Assembly: GCF_001742745.1 (NCBI RefSeq)
Contig: NZ_MJAK01000015.1
Coordinates: 1-36,050 of the forward strand
Direction of reading: 5' to 3'
Length of the DNA stretch: 36,050 nt
Source: Curtobacterium sp. ER1/6
GTDB lineage: Bacteria > Actinomycetota > Actinomycetes > Actinomycetales > Microbacteriaceae
Under the pieces are notes generated by a model, which worked only from the letters and a program-made list of their open reading frames with translations, searched no databases and was not told the origin of the DNA. Positions 1 through 8,049 of this stretch are shown here, piece after piece; position 1 is the first letter of the stretch; every line of letters starts with the position of its first letter. The translations under genes and the position numbers were made by a program.

Positions 1-787
1 CCCCGCCGCGGCGGTCGTCGTCGCGGCTCACGAAGCGGCCGCGGTCACCACCCGGTCGGTCGTCCCGCCCGCGGTACCCACCACGGTCGTCGCCACCCCG
101 GTACCCGCCGGTGCCGCGATCATCACGACCCCGGTACCCGCCCCGGTCGTCGCCGCCACGGGCGCCGGCCGGACGGTCGTCACGGCCGCGGTACCCACCA
201 CCGGTCCCACCGGACCGCTCGTCGCGTCCCCGGTACCCACCGCGGTCGTCGCCGCCCCGGTACCCGCCGCCGGAACGGTCGTCCCGCCCGCGGTACCCAC
301 CACCGGTCCCACCGGACCGCTCGTCGCGTCCCCGGTACCCACCGCGGTCGTCGCCGCCCCGGTACCCGCCGCCGGAACGGTCGTCCCGCCCGCGGTACCC
401 ACCACCGGTCCCACCGGACCGCTCGTCGCGCCCCCGGTACCCACCGCGGTCGTCGCCGCCCCGGTACCCGCCGCCGGTTGCACCGGACCGCTCGTCGCGT
501 CCACGGTACCCACCACGGTCGTCGCCGCCCGGACGCTCGTCGCGCCCGCGGTACCCACCGCCGGTCCCACCGGACCGGTCGTCGCGCCCCCGGTACCCAC
601 CACGGTCGTCACCCGACCGGCCACCCGCACGGGCGGAGCCGCCGTCGCGGTCGCGGGGCGTGCCTCCCGTCCGGCCACCGTCGCGACCGAACCTGCCGTC
701 GCGACCCGATCCGCCGTCGCGACCCGACCCACTGTCGCGTCCCGACCGTCGGGGGCCTCCTCGTCGTTCGTCCTCATACGCGGCCAT
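1..787 (-). CDS. rluB: Probable RluB-type 23S rRNA pseudouridine synthase, repeat-rich N-terminus only (3' end outside window)
   Basis: The reading frame is open from the ATG at 785-787 to the window edge, giving 262 codons and no catalytic domain. It starts MAAYEDERRGGPRR and continues as a Gly/Arg/Asp-rich low-complexity tail of YRGRDDR, YRGRDER and YRGGDDRG motifs, including a 34-residue unit repeated in tandem. The start overlaps the end of scpB by 14 bp, and a GAAGGGA ribosome site lies just upstream, so translation is probably coupled. In Actinomycetota the gene after scpA-scpB is normally the pseudouridine synthase RluB, often with a disordered basic N-terminal extension. The name therefore rests on gene order and tail composition. 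Another RNA-binding protein with an RGG-like tail remains possible. Another frame of the same strand is also open (28-777), but its Val/Ala/Thr-rich product looks like a shadow. Confidence 0.72.
   Translation of the reverse strand, partial: MAAYEDERRGGPRRSGRDSGSGRDGGSGRDGRFGRDGGRTGGTPRDRDGGSARAGGRSGDDRGGYRGRDDRSGGTGGGYRGRDERPGGDDRGGYRGRDERSGATGGGYRGGDDRGGYRGRDERSGGTGGGYRGRDDRSGGGYRGGDDRGGYRGRDERSGGTGGGYRGRDDRSGGGYRGGDDRGGYRGRDERSGGTGGGYRGRDDRPAGARGGDDRGGYRGRDDRGTGGYRGGDDRGGYRGRDDRPGGDRGRFVSRDDDRRGG
189..477 (-). repeat. 102-bp in-frame tandem repeat in the rluB-type N-terminus
   Basis: Copies begin at 189, 291 and 393 (plus-strand landmark CGGTACCCACC). The first two are nearly identical and the third is diverged and incomplete; degenerate half-units continue on both sides. 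A 102-bp period equals 34 codons, so a change in copy number keeps the frame. Each unit encodes two Tyr-Arg-Gly-Arg-Asp blocks and one Tyr-Arg-Gly-Gly-Asp block. Confidence 0.85.
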
Positions 788-1460
788 CGGGGATCCCTTC
801 GTTCTGCTCGAAGCCGCCGACGCCGTCCTCGAGGAGGGGCGAGATGAGCGGCAGCTCGTCGAGCGAGTTGATGCCGAGCTGCTGGAGCAGCAGGTCGGAC
901 GTGACGTAGTTGATGGCGCCGGTCTCGGCGTCGGTGAACGACTCCTCGATGAGACCGCGCGCGACGAGGGTGCGGACGACCCCGTCGACGTTCACTGCGC
1001 GGATCGACGCGATCTGCGAGCGGGTGATCGGTTGCTTGTAGGCGACGACCGCCAGGGTCTCGAGGGCCGCCTGCGACAGCCGTGCCGGGCGCTCCGCCTC
1101 GACGAACTGCTCGACGACGACGTCGAGCTCCCGGCGGACGTAGAAGCGCCAGCCGCCACCGACCTCGCGGAGCTCGAAGCCGCGGCGCACGGTGCCGGCC
1201 ACGCCGTCGAAGTCCGCGACGAGCCGCTCGATCGCCTGGCGCACGGCCGGGACCGGCGCCCCGACCGCGGCGCCGAGCGACACCAACGACTGGGGTTCGT
1301 CGGCGATCATGAGGATCGCCTCGAGCTGGCGGTCGACCGGGAGCTCCGTGCGGGCGTGGCCGGCGTCGCGCAGCTCCTGCTCGATCGCGCGGGCGTCGGC
1401 GACCTCGTCCGCTCCCCCGGGTTCGGCGCTCGAGGCGGCGGCGCGTGCGTCATCCGTCAT
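774..1460 (-). CDS. scpB: Segregation and condensation protein ScpB
   Basis: A 228-residue protein matching ScpB, the winged-helix partner of the kleisin ScpA in the SMC-ScpAB condensin that compacts and separates chromosomes. The conserved first winged helix begins near residue 43 (RQLEAILMIADEP), and the family signature LSQAALETLAVVAYKQPITR lies near residues 128-147. A disordered acidic N-terminus of about 35 residues precedes it, and a short tail (LLEDGVGGFEQNEGIP) follows. The ATG at 1460 overlaps the scpA stop by 11 bp, and its own 3' end overlaps the next gene by 14 bp, so scpA, scpB and rluB are probably translationally coupled. Full length for the family. Confidence 0.97.
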   Translation of the reverse strand: MTDDARAAASSAEPGGADEVADARAIEQELRDAGHARTELPVDRQLEAILMIADEPQSLVSLGAAVGAPVPAVRQAIERLVADFDGVAGTVRRGFELREVGGGWRFYVRRELDVVVEQFVEAERPARLSQAALETLAVVAYKQPITRSQIASIRAVNVDGVVRTLVARGLIEESFTDAETGAINYVTSDLLLQQLGINSLDELPLISPLLEDGVGGFEQNEGIPDGRV

Positions 1461-2265
1461 AGTCGGCTCCCAGGTTCGCGAGGCTCTCCTCGGACCAGTC
1501 CTCGGCGGTCCACCGGAGTGTCAACTCCCCCAGCGGTTCGAGCTGTTCGAACGAGATCGACGCGTTCCGGTACAGCTCGAGGATCGCCAGGAAGCGAGCC
1601 ACCACGATACCCGTCTCCGAGACACCGGCGACCAGCTCGCGGAACGAGACGTCCTCGTCCGCACGGGTCCGGAGGATGGACACGACGATCGCGGCCTGCT
1701 CGCGGATGCTCACGAGCGGCGCGTGCAGGTGCTCGAGTCCGACGGTCGGGATCTCCCGCGGGGCGAACGCGAGCGTCGCGATCGCCGCGAAGTCCTGCAC
1801 GGACAGGGTCCACACGAGCTCGGGCGTCCGCGCGCGGAAGCGCTCCTCGAGCCGCACCCGGCGGACGTGGCGGCGGGATTCCTGCTGCCACTGCTCCCCG
1901 AACCACTCGGCGGCCTGCTTGAACGCCCGGTACTGCAGGAGCCGGGCGAACAGCAGGTCGCGGGCCTCGAGCAGGGCGACGTCCTCGGCGTCGACGAGTT
2001 CACCCTGCGGCAGGAGCCCGGCGATCTTCAGGTCGAGCAGGGTCGCGGCGACGACGAGGAACTCGCTGGCCTCGTCGAGCTCGTCGGCGGACTCCGCCTG
2101 GCGCACGTACTGGATGAACTCACCGGTGACGGCGCCGAGCGACACCTCGGTGATGTCGAGCTCGTGCTTCGTGATCAGCGACAGCAGCAGGTCGAACGGG
2201 CCGTCGAAGTTGCGCAGCCGGACCCGGAAGCCGGACGGCGTGGTCGCGTCAGGCGACGGCGCCAC
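1450..2265 (-). CDS. scpA: Segregation and condensation protein ScpA (kleisin)
   Basis: A 271-residue kleisin that bridges the SMC head domains and carries ScpB. The N-terminal signature FRVRLRNFDGPFDLLLSLI near residues 13-31 is diagnostic of ScpA, and the helix EFLVVAATLLDLKIAGLLP follows near residue 68. The C-terminal winged helix spans about residues 190-260. Translation starts at a GTG (2263-2265) that overlaps the parA stop by 17 bp. The parA-scpA-scpB-rluB order links chromosome partition and compaction genes in one transcript, a common actinobacterial arrangement. Confidence 0.97.
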   Translation of the reverse strand: MAPSPDATTPSGFRVRLRNFDGPFDLLLSLITKHELDITEVSLGAVTGEFIQYVRQAESADELDEASEFLVVAATLLDLKIAGLLPQGELVDAEDVALLEARDLLFARLLQYRAFKQAAEWFGEQWQQESRRHVRRVRLEERFRARTPELVWTLSVQDFAAIATLAFAPREIPTVGLEHLHAPLVSIREQAAIVVSILRTRADEDVSFRELVAGVSETGIVVARFLAILELYRNASISFEQLEPLGELTLRWTAEDWSEESLANLGADYDG

Positions 2266-3127
2266 GCTCGACGAGCTCCCTGGCGAGCGCCCGGTAGGCG
2301 TGCGCCGCGGCGTGCTCGGGTGCCGTCTGCGTGATCGGACGTGCCGAGACGGTGGCGTCCGGGAACTTGACGGTCCGGCCGATGACCGTGTCGAGCACGT
2401 GGTCGTCGAAGGTCTCGACGACGCGCTCCATGACCTCGCGGGAGTGCAGGGTCCGCGAGTCGTACATGGTCGCGAGGATGCCGTCGAGCCGCAGGGCGGG
2501 GTTCAGGCGGTCGCGCACCTTGTCGATCGTCTCGATGAGGAGCGCGACGCCGCGCAGGGCGAAGAACTCGCACTCGAGCGGGATGAGGACGCCGTGCGCC
2601 GCGGTGAGCGCGTTGACGGTGAGCAGGCCGAGCGACGGCTGGCAGTCGACGAGGATGAGGTCGTAGTCGTTCGACACCTTGCGGAGCACGCTCGCGAGGA
2701 TCTGCTCGCGAGCGACCTCGTTGACGAGGTGGACTTCGGCAGCGGACAGGTCGATGTTCGCGGGAATGACGTCGAGCATCGGCACGTTCGTCGGCTGGAT
2801 GACCTCGCGCGGGTCCTTCACGGCGCCCATGAGCAGGTCGTAGACCGTGGGGATGTCGTGCGTGCGGACGCCGAGGCCGGCGGACAGGGCGCCCTGCGGG
2901 TCGAAGTCGACGGCGAGGACCTTGCGGCCGTACTCGGCCAGCGCGGCGCCGAGGTTGATCGACGTCGTGGTCTTGCCGACGCCGCCCTTCTGGTTGCAGA
3001 GCGCGATGATGCGAGCCGGACCGTGGCCGTCGAGTTCCTCGGGCACGGGGAACTGCCGCACGGGCCGACCGGTGGGGCCGACCGGGGTCTCGCCGGTGCC
3101 GGGGGTGCTCGTCGGGTTCGTCCTCAC
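2249..3127 (-). CDS. parA: ParA/Soj-family chromosome partitioning ATPase
   Basis: A 292-residue deviant-Walker ATPase. The P-loop NQKGGVGKTTT lies near residues 45-55 with the signature lysine of the ParA/MinD class. The switch region (DFDPQG) and the LVDCQPSLG motif follow. No ParB gene is adjacent, and the position directly upstream of scpA suggests the second ParA-like paralogue that actinobacteria keep in this operon rather than the origin-proximal ParA; that distinction is inference. An in-frame ATG/GTG start lies 14 codons further upstream, but I chose the GTG at 3127 because a -10 sequence TACGAT ends exactly 6 nt before it, which predicts a leaderless mRNA beginning at this codon. 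Confidence 0.93.
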   Translation of the reverse strand: MRTNPTSTPGTGETPVGPTGRPVRQFPVPEELDGHGPARIIALCNQKGGVGKTTTSINLGAALAEYGRKVLAVDFDPQGALSAGLGVRTHDIPTVYDLLMGAVKDPREVIQPTNVPMLDVIPANIDLSAAEVHLVNEVAREQILASVLRKVSNDYDLILVDCQPSLGLLTVNALTAAHGVLIPLECEFFALRGVALLIETIDKVRDRLNPALRLDGILATMYDSRTLHSREVMERVVETFDDHVLDTVIGRTVKFPDATVSARPITQTAPEHAAAHAYRALARELVERGAVA

Positions 3128-3139
3128 CCGGTCATCGTA
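3128..3139 (-). promoter_or_regulatory. Leaderless promoter of parA (-10 TACGAT)
   Basis: TACGAT occupies 3134-3139 on the minus strand and six bases separate it from the GTG start. The same TACGAT-N6-GTG arrangement precedes hisC. No convincing -35 is visible. Confidence 0.65.
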
Positions 3140-3263
3140 CCGGCGTGCCCTGCCCGGCCCGGGCCGCACCGCCGCGGCGCCGCGTCACCGGACCGCCGGA
3201 CCACCGGACCACAGCCGGACCGTCGGACGCGAGTCGTGCCTCCCGTCCGTGCCCGGACCGGCG
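3140..3263. other. Intergenic region between the SseB-family gene and parA
   Basis: GC-rich gap with a run of CCGGACC-like repeats (about 3188-3222) and one half-copy of the dispersed GGGAGGCACG repeat at 3235-3250 (minus orientation). No open gene or clear terminator hairpin is seen. Confidence 0.5.
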
Positions 3264-4097
3264 TCACGCTCGCCGCAGCGCCACCCGCATGCTGTCCACC
3301 CGGTCGGCGATCACGGGGTCGGCCGTCCAGCGCTGCTGCAGCCGGCCGACCAGGGCCTGCACGTCCGCCTGGTCGAGTCCGGGGTGCAGCGCCAACCCGA
3401 CGGTCAGTTCGGCGCCCGCGAAACGGCCGAGGGGGTCGCCGGGCGACAGCTCGACGCGGGCGACCGCCGGTTCGTCGGCGACGGAGTCGGCGAACGCCTG
3501 CCCCACCTCCGGGTCCTCGAAGCAGGGCGTCCAGGGCAGGTCCTGCCCGATCGCCCACACCGCGGGCCGGCGCAGGACGAACTCGGTCGGTGCCGTCGGG
3601 TCGAGGACGACGAGCTGCGTCTCCTCGCTCGCCGCGGCCATCGCCACGCGGCGTGCGTCCGCCGGCACCGGTCGCGCGGTCGCGTCCCAGGAGCGCATCG
3701 CCTCCGCCGAGGTGAACGCGGGCATCACGCTGCGGCCGTCGGGTCCGGCGACCGTGACGATCGACAGCTCCTGCGTCTTGTCGACGAGCTTGCCCTCGGC
3801 GGTGTGCCCGACGTCACCGGCCTCGGCGACGAGCGGGATGAGCAGTCGGACCCCGCGCAGGGCCTCGATGACCGCGGCCTGGGACCCGCCCTGCTGCAGG
3901 GCCGTGATCGCGGCGACGAGTGCCGGGTCGGCCAGGCCGTCGTCGTCCGCGTAGGCGTCGTCGTGGGCGTCGAAGGTCCGTCCCGCCCAGGGGTTCCCCG
4001 CCGAGTCGGCGGCGCCGCCCGGGGTGTGGGCGTCGTCGGTCGCGCCCGGCTCCGGCGCCTCGGGTCCGGTGCCGCGCCCGTTCGAGATGCCCGCCAC
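3264..4097 (-). CDS. SseB-family protein of unknown function
   Basis: A 277-residue protein resembling the SseB N-terminal-domain family, frequently found after priA/hisA in actinobacteria. A Gly/Ala/Asp-rich disordered leader of about 55 residues precedes the fold. Recognisable stretches are ALRGVRLLIPLVAEAG (about residues 80-95), the TAEGKLVDKTQELSIV strand region, and TSAEAMRSWDATARPVP. No catalytic motif or membrane segment is evident. It starts at a GTG (4097), 5 bp after priA, so it is probably the last gene of the his operon. Its biochemical role is not known to me; SseB in enterobacteria is an unrelated-context name. Confidence 0.8.
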   Translation of the reverse strand: MAGISNGRGTGPEAPEPGATDDAHTPGGAADSAGNPWAGRTFDAHDDAYADDDGLADPALVAAITALQQGGSQAAVIEALRGVRLLIPLVAEAGDVGHTAEGKLVDKTQELSIVTVAGPDGRSVMPAFTSAEAMRSWDATARPVPADARRVAMAAASEETQLVVLDPTAPTEFVLRRPAVWAIGQDLPWTPCFEDPEVGQAFADSVADEPAVARVELSPGDPLGRFAGAELTVGLALHPGLDQADVQALVGRLQQRWTADPVIADRVDSMRVALRRA

Positions 4098-4102
4098 CGC
4101 GG

Positions 4103-4849
4103 CTACTCCGACGCGATGTCGAGGGCGGCCGGCAGGGTGAACGCGCCGGAGTACAGGGCTTTGCCGATGATCGCGCCCTCGAGGCCGTGCGGCACGAGCT
4201 CGCGCAGGGCACGGAGGTCGTCGAGCGTCGAGATCCCGCCCGAGGCGACGACGGGCTGGTCGGTGCGGTCACAGACCTCGCGGAGGAGCTCGACGTTCGG
4301 CCCCTGCAGCGTGCCGTCCTTCGTGACGTCGGTGACGACGTACCGGGCGCACCCGGCGGCCTCGAGCCGGTCGAGCACCTCCCACAGGTCCCCGGCGTCC
4401 TCGGTCCACCCGCGGCTCGCCAGGGTGGTGCCGCGGACGTCGAGGCCGACGGCGATCTGCTCGCCGTACTCGCCGATGACGCGCGCCGCCCACTCCGGCT
4501 TCTCGAGCGCGGCGGTGCCGAGGTTGACGCGGGCGGCCCCGGTCGCGAGCGCGGCCTCCAGCGAGGCGTCGTCGCGGATGCCGCCGGACAGCTCGACCGA
4601 GACGCCCTCGACCTCGTGGACCGCCTTCGCGATCAGCCGGCGGTTGTCGCCGCGGCCGAACGCCGCGTCGAGGTCGACGAGGTGGATCCACTCGGCACCC
4701 TGGTCGCGCCAGGTGCGGGCCGCGGCGACCGGGTCGCCGTACGCGGTCTCGCTGCCGGCCTCGCCCTGCGTGAGGCGGACCGCCTGACCGTCGACGACGT
4801 CGACGGCGGGCAGCAGGACGAGGGGCGGGGTGGCGGTGAGGTCGGTCAT
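4103..4849 (-). CDS. priA: PriA, phosphoribosyl isomerase (HisA, probably also TrpF activity)
   Basis: A 248-residue (beta/alpha)8 barrel of the HisA family, which isomerises ProFAR to PRFAR in histidine synthesis. The first strand [15 protein letters not shown] carries the catalytic Asp, and [14 protein letters not shown] carries the second. The segment [12 protein letters not shown] matches the Arg-x-Trp loop known from actinobacterial PriA, which also performs the tryptophan-pathway TrpF reaction; dual activity is therefore inferred. The ATG at 4849 was chosen because [17 protein letters not shown] aligns with the family start. It follows hisH after a 108-bp gap, larger than the other junctions in this operon. 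hisF is not in the window. Confidence 0.94.
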   Translation of the reverse strand: MTDLTATPPLVLLPAVDVVDGQAVRLTQGEAGSETAYGDPVAAARTWRDQGAEWIHLVDLDAAFGRGDNRRLIAKAVHEVEGVSVELSGGIRDDASLEAALATGAARVNLGTAALEKPEWAARVIGEYGEQIAVGLDVRGTTLASRGWTEDAGDLWEVLDRLEAAGCARYVVTDVTKDGTLQGPNVELLREVCDRTDQPVVASGGISTLDDLRALRELVPHGLEGAIIGKALYSGAFTLPAALDIASE

Positions 4850-4957
4850 GGTCCTGTCGGTTCTGTTGCTGGTGCGGTCACGCGGGTGGTCGGAGCGGCC
4901 GGGAGGCACGGCTCGGCTCCGGCGGTGCCGTCGCGTCGGACACGGTGCCGGTCCGGG
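4850..4957. other. hisH-priA gap containing a dispersed repeat half-site
   Basis: The only sizeable gap inside the his operon. It holds a GGCCGGGAGGCACGGC copy at 4897-4912, the same core found in intergenic hairpins elsewhere in the window. No promoter with a good -10 was recognised. Confidence 0.5.
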
Positions 4958-5593
4958 TCAGAGCGAGTCGACCCAGTTGCGGAGCAGCCGGATGCCCGGC
5001 TCGCCGGACTTCTCGGGGTGGAACTGGGTCGCGGTGAGCGGGCCGTTCTCGACCGCCGCGACGAAGCGTTGCCCGTGCTCGGCCCACGTCAGCCGCGGGG
5101 CGCGGAAGGGGCCGTAGGCGTCGAGCGGGAAGTCGGTGACGCCGTAGGAGTGCACGAAGTAGAAGCGCTCGTCGTGCAGGCCGTCGAACAGCACGGAGTC
5201 CTCCGGTGCCTCGACGGTGTTCCACCCCATGTGCGGCAGCACCTCGGCCCGGATCTCCTCGACGGTGCCCGGCCACTGGCCGAGACCCTCGACGTCCGCG
5301 CCGCGCTCCACACCGCGGGCGAACATGACCTGCATGCCGACGCAGATGCCGAGTACCGGTCGCCCGCCGGCCAGGCGGTGGTCGACGATCTCGCCGCCGC
5401 GCACCCCCTCGAGCTGGTCGACGACCGCGGCGAACGCGCCCACGCCCGGCACGAGCAGGCCGTCCGCGCGCAGGGCCTCCTGCTTGTCGGCGGTGAGCGT
5501 CACGTCGGCACCGGCACGCTCGAGCGCCTTCGCCGCCGAGTGGACGTTCCCCGACCCGTAGTCGAGGACGACGACGTTCGGCCTGGCGCTCAC
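4958..5593 (-). CDS. hisH: Imidazole glycerol phosphate synthase glutaminase subunit HisH
   Basis: A 211-residue class I glutamine amidotransferase that supplies ammonia to HisF. The nucleophile Cys lies in [11 protein letters not shown] (about residue 83), and the His/Glu of the triad lie in FHPEKSG near the C-terminus. The N-terminus [12 protein letters not shown] is typical. It starts at GTG 5593, sharing four bases (GTGA) with the hisB stop, with an AAGGG ribosome site inside hisB. The HisF partner must be encoded elsewhere. Confidence 0.96.
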   Translation of the reverse strand: MSARPNVVVLDYGSGNVHSAAKALERAGADVTLTADKQEALRADGLLVPGVGAFAAVVDQLEGVRGGEIVDHRLAGGRPVLGICVGMQVMFARGVERGADVEGLGQWPGTVEEIRAEVLPHMGWNTVEAPEDSVLFDGLHDERFYFVHSYGVTDFPLDAYGPFRAPRLTWAEHGQRFVAAVENGPLTATQFHPEKSGEPGIRLLRNWVDSL

Positions 5594-6192
5594 AGTGCAC
5601 CCTTCGTGGACGGGATCCCGTCGACGCGCGGGTCGAGTTCGACCGCGCGGCGCATCGCACGGGCGAAGGCCTTGAACTCCGCCTCCGCGATGTGGTGCGG
5701 GTCGCGACCGCCGAGGACGCGGACGTGCACGGTGATCCCGGCGTTGAACGTGATCGCCTCGAACACGTGCCGGACCATCGACCCGGTGAAGTGGCCGCCG
5801 ATGCGGTGGAACTCGAAGCCGTCGGGCTCGCCCGAGTGCACGAGGAACGGACGGCCGGACACGTCGACCACGGCCTGCGCCAGGGCCTCGTCGAGCGGGA
5901 CGAGCGCATCGCCGTAGCGACCGATGCCCGACCGGTCGCCGAGTGCCTGCTTGAGGGCCTGCCCGAGCACGATGCCGGTGTCCTCGACGGTGTGGTGCAC
6001 GTCGATGTCGGTGTCCCCGGTCGACCGCACGCGCAGGTCGATCAGCGAGTGCTTGCTGAAGGCGGTCAGCATGTGGTCGAAGAACGGCACGCTCGTCGAG
6101 ACGTCGGACGAACCGGTGCCGTCCAGATCGAGCGACAGCTCGATGCTCGACTCGCTCGTGCTCCGGCTGATCGAGGCGGTGCGGGCGGTCAT
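5590..6192 (-). CDS. hisB: Imidazoleglycerol-phosphate dehydratase HisB
   Basis: A 200-residue monofunctional IGP dehydratase, the sixth step of histidine synthesis. The metal-binding histidine motifs are visible: [24 protein letters not shown] and, near the C-terminus, [18 protein letters not shown]. No phosphatase domain is fused, as usual outside enterobacteria. The ATG at 6192 overlaps the hisC stop (ATGA), and its stop overlaps the hisH start. Confidence 0.97.
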   Translation of the reverse strand: MTARTASISRSTSESSIELSLDLDGTGSSDVSTSVPFFDHMLTAFSKHSLIDLRVRSTGDTDIDVHHTVEDTGIVLGQALKQALGDRSGIGRYGDALVPLDEALAQAVVDVSGRPFLVHSGEPDGFEFHRIGGHFTGSMVRHVFEAITFNAGITVHVRVLGGRDPHHIAEAEFKAFARAMRRAVELDPRVDGIPSTKGAL

Positions 6193-7313
6193 GCGTCAAC
6201 CCTAACCGGCGGCTGCGCGGCGGACACGCGGCGCATGGCCTCGAGGAACGCGGTGGTCTCCTCCTCCGTCCCCGCGCTCACCCGGAGGTGGTTCGGGATG
6301 CCGAGGTCGCGCACGATGACGTCCTGCTCGAGGAGCGCCTCGAACGCGGCGTTCGGGTCGGCGACGCCACCGAAGAGCACGAAGTTCGACCACGTCTCGT
6401 AGGTGCGGTAGCCCATCGCCCCGAGCTCGGTGACCATCCGGTCGCGCTGGCGCTTGATGTCGTCGACCATCGCGAGCATCGCCGGGGCGTGCCGGAGCGC
6501 GGCGATCGCGGCGGCCTGGGTGAGGGCGGACAGGTGGTACGGCAGGCGGACGAGTCGGAGGGCATCGACCACCGCCGGGTCGGCAGCCAGGTAGCCGACG
6601 CGGGCGCCGGCGAACGCGAACGCCTTGCTCATCGTGCGGGACACGACCAGGCGCGGTCGTCCGGGCAGCAGGGTGATCGCGCTCGGGGCATCGTCGGGCA
6701 TGAACTCCGCGTAGGCCTCGTCGACCATGACGATGCCGTCCGTCGCGTCGTAGGCGGCGCGGATCGTCTCGATGTCGAGCGGGGTGCCCGTGGGGTTGTT
6801 CGGGCCGCAGAGGAACACGATGTCCGGACGGTGCTCGGCGATGGCCGCGACCACCGTCTCCGGGGGGATGCGGAACTCGTCGTCGCGCTGCGCCGGGATC
6901 CACCGCGTGCCGGTGCCGGCGGCGAGGATCGAGTGCATCGAGTAGGTGGGCGGGAAGCCGAGCACCGAGCGGCCCGGGCCGCCGAAGGCCTGGAGGAGCT
7001 GCTGGAGGACCTCGTTGGACCCGTTCGCCGCCCAGAGCTGCTCCGGGGTCAGCTGCTGGTCCGCCGCGAGGCCGCCGTTCAGGTACGCGGTCAGCGACCG
7101 ACGCAGCTCGGTGAACTCGCGGTCCGGGTACCGGTTGACGGTGGCCAGGGCCTGCCGGATCGAGGCCACGATGTCCTCGGCGACGTCCTCGGGCACGGGA
7201 TGCGTGTTCTCGTTGACGTTGAGCTGCACGCGCACGTGCTTCTGCGGAGCGCCGTAGGGGCTCTGCCCACGGAGGTCGTCGCGGATCGGGAGGTCTTCGA
7301 GCGTGGTTGCCAC
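6189..7313 (-). CDS. hisC: Histidinol-phosphate aminotransferase HisC
   Basis: A 374-residue PLP-dependent fold-type I aminotransferase that converts imidazole acetol phosphate to histidinol phosphate. The PLP lysine is in [17 protein letters not shown] (about residue 230). The conserved [10 protein letters not shown] (about 169-178) and VDEAYAEF motifs are present. Translation starts at GTG 7313, directly preceded by TACGAT-N6, so the mRNA is probably leaderless and this is the first gene of the hisC-hisB-hisH-priA transcript. hisD, often first in such operons, is not adjacent; a LysM gene lies upstream on the same strand. Confidence 0.95.
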   Translation of the reverse strand: MATTLEDLPIRDDLRGQSPYGAPQKHVRVQLNVNENTHPVPEDVAEDIVASIRQALATVNRYPDREFTELRRSLTAYLNGGLAADQQLTPEQLWAANGSNEVLQQLLQAFGGPGRSVLGFPPTYSMHSILAAGTGTRWIPAQRDDEFRIPPETVVAAIAEHRPDIVFLCGPNNPTGTPLDIETIRAAYDATDGIVMVDEAYAEFMPDDAPSAITLLPGRPRLVVSRTMSKAFAFAGARVGYLAADPAVVDALRLVRLPYHLSALTQAAAIAALRHAPAMLAMVDDIKRQRDRMVTELGAMGYRTYETWSNFVLFGGVADPNAAFEALLEQDVIVRDLGIPNHLRVSAGTEEETTAFLEAMRRVSAAQPPVRVDA

Positions 7314-7325
7314 CGATCCATCGTA
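7314..7325 (-). promoter_or_regulatory. Leaderless promoter of the his operon (-10 TACGAT)
   Basis: TACGAT at 7320-7325 (minus) sits six bases before the hisC GTG, the same layout as at parA. The rest of the gap to 7439 is GC-rich with no evident terminator. Confidence 0.65.
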
Positions 7326-7439
7326 GGCCGGGCCCCGTGTGCGGCGACCGGCCGTCCGGACGGTGGGCCGTGCTCGCGCGCACCGCGGGCCGCGCTCGGC
7401 CGGTCGGTGGGCCAGGGTCCGCCGGGCTGGGGGCTGCGG

Positions 7440-7814
7440 TCAGTCGCCCGTCGTGTACTTCGCGGGGATGGCGATCTGCTCGCCGGCCTGCAGCGAGGAC
7501 CCGTCCAGCGCGTTGAGGCTCACGACGTCCTGCACGAAGTCGCGCGGGTCGGCCTGGGGCGCGGTCTCCTCGGCGAGCTGCCAGAGCGTCTCGCCCGGCT
7601 GGATGGTCACGGTGTCGAAGTGCACGGGCTCGCCGGCGCGGGAGGAGTCTCCGGCCGAGGCCTGACCGCCGTTGAGCACGGACAGGGCGACGATCACGAA
7701 GACCGGGAGCGCGACGAGCGTCGTCAGGACGATGCGGCCGCGGCGCGTGATGCGCAGGCGCGTACGGACGGCGGGCGTCGCGGTGCGCTGGTCAGCGATG
7801 GCGATGGTGCTCAT
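7440..7814 (-). CDS. LysM-domain membrane protein, probable SOS-induced cell-division modulator
   Basis: A 124-residue protein with a basic N-terminus, one transmembrane helix at about residues 28-47, then a single LysM domain at about 67-117 ([15 protein letters not shown] to [10 protein letters not shown]). The LysM would face the cell wall and bind peptidoglycan. The ATG at 7814 has a GGGAAGG ribosome site. The gene is divergent from lexA and has its own LexA box over its -10. In mycobacteria (Rv2719c/ChiZ), corynebacteria (DivS) and Bacillus (YneA), the gene divergent from lexA is an SOS-induced division inhibitor, some with LysM domains. That role here is inferred from position, domain and box; no catalytic domain is seen. 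Confidence 0.88.
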   Translation of the reverse strand: MSTIAIADQRTATPAVRTRLRITRRGRIVLTTLVALPVFVIVALSVLNGGQASAGDSSRAGEPVHFDTVTIQPGETLWQLAEETAPQADPRDFVQDVVSLNALDGSSLQAGEQIAIPAKYTTGD

Positions 7815-7855
7815 GTCGTTCTTGCCTTCCCGTTCGGAGGAACCGAAGTCGTGTA

Positions 7856-7887
7856 CCGAACATAGTTTCGAATGCGACCCCACACAA
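7856..7887 (-). promoter_or_regulatory. LexA-controlled promoter of the LysM gene
   Basis: On the minus strand, -35 TTGTGT (7882-7887), a 17-bp spacer, and -10 TATGTT (7859-7864). The LexA-like box at 7856-7871 reads TCGAAACTATGTTCGG, with a one-base departure from the CGAAC-N4-GTTCG symmetry, and covers the -10. Predicted leader is about 35-40 nt, including a ribosome site. Confidence 0.72.
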
Positions 7888-7928
7888 GTCCCAGGAAGGA
7901 ATCGGTGCGGGATTTCTTGCCGACACGC

Positions 7929-7969
7929 TCGAACAGGTGTTTGTCCGGCCTACGCCGGTCGGATACTGT
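7929..7969 (+). promoter_or_regulatory. LexA-autoregulated promoter of lexA
   Basis: -35 TTGTCC (7941-7946), a 17-bp spacer and -10 TACTGT (7964-7969). The box TCGAACAGGTGTTTGT at 7929-7944 overlaps the -35 and matches the actinobacterial SOS box with a diverged right arm. The leader to the lexA GTG is about 75 nt. Confidence 0.78.
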
Positions 7970-8049
7970 TTCGATCGACTGGGACGAGTCAAGCGGGGAC
8001 CACCGACATTCCCGCCCGACCGCCCGGCACCGACGAAGGGCGACACGAC

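Noticed and set aside
189..606. Regular repeats resembling a CRISPR array
   Set aside because: The 102-bp period is a multiple of three, units are contiguous without unique spacers, and the minus-strand frame stays open; it is a coding tandem repeat.
28..777. 249-residue Val/Ala/Thr-rich open frame on the minus strand
   Set aside because: It is a shifted frame of the rluB-type repeat region; it starts at the ATGA overlap with scpB, but the product is monotonous and the other frame has a better start and continues past the window.
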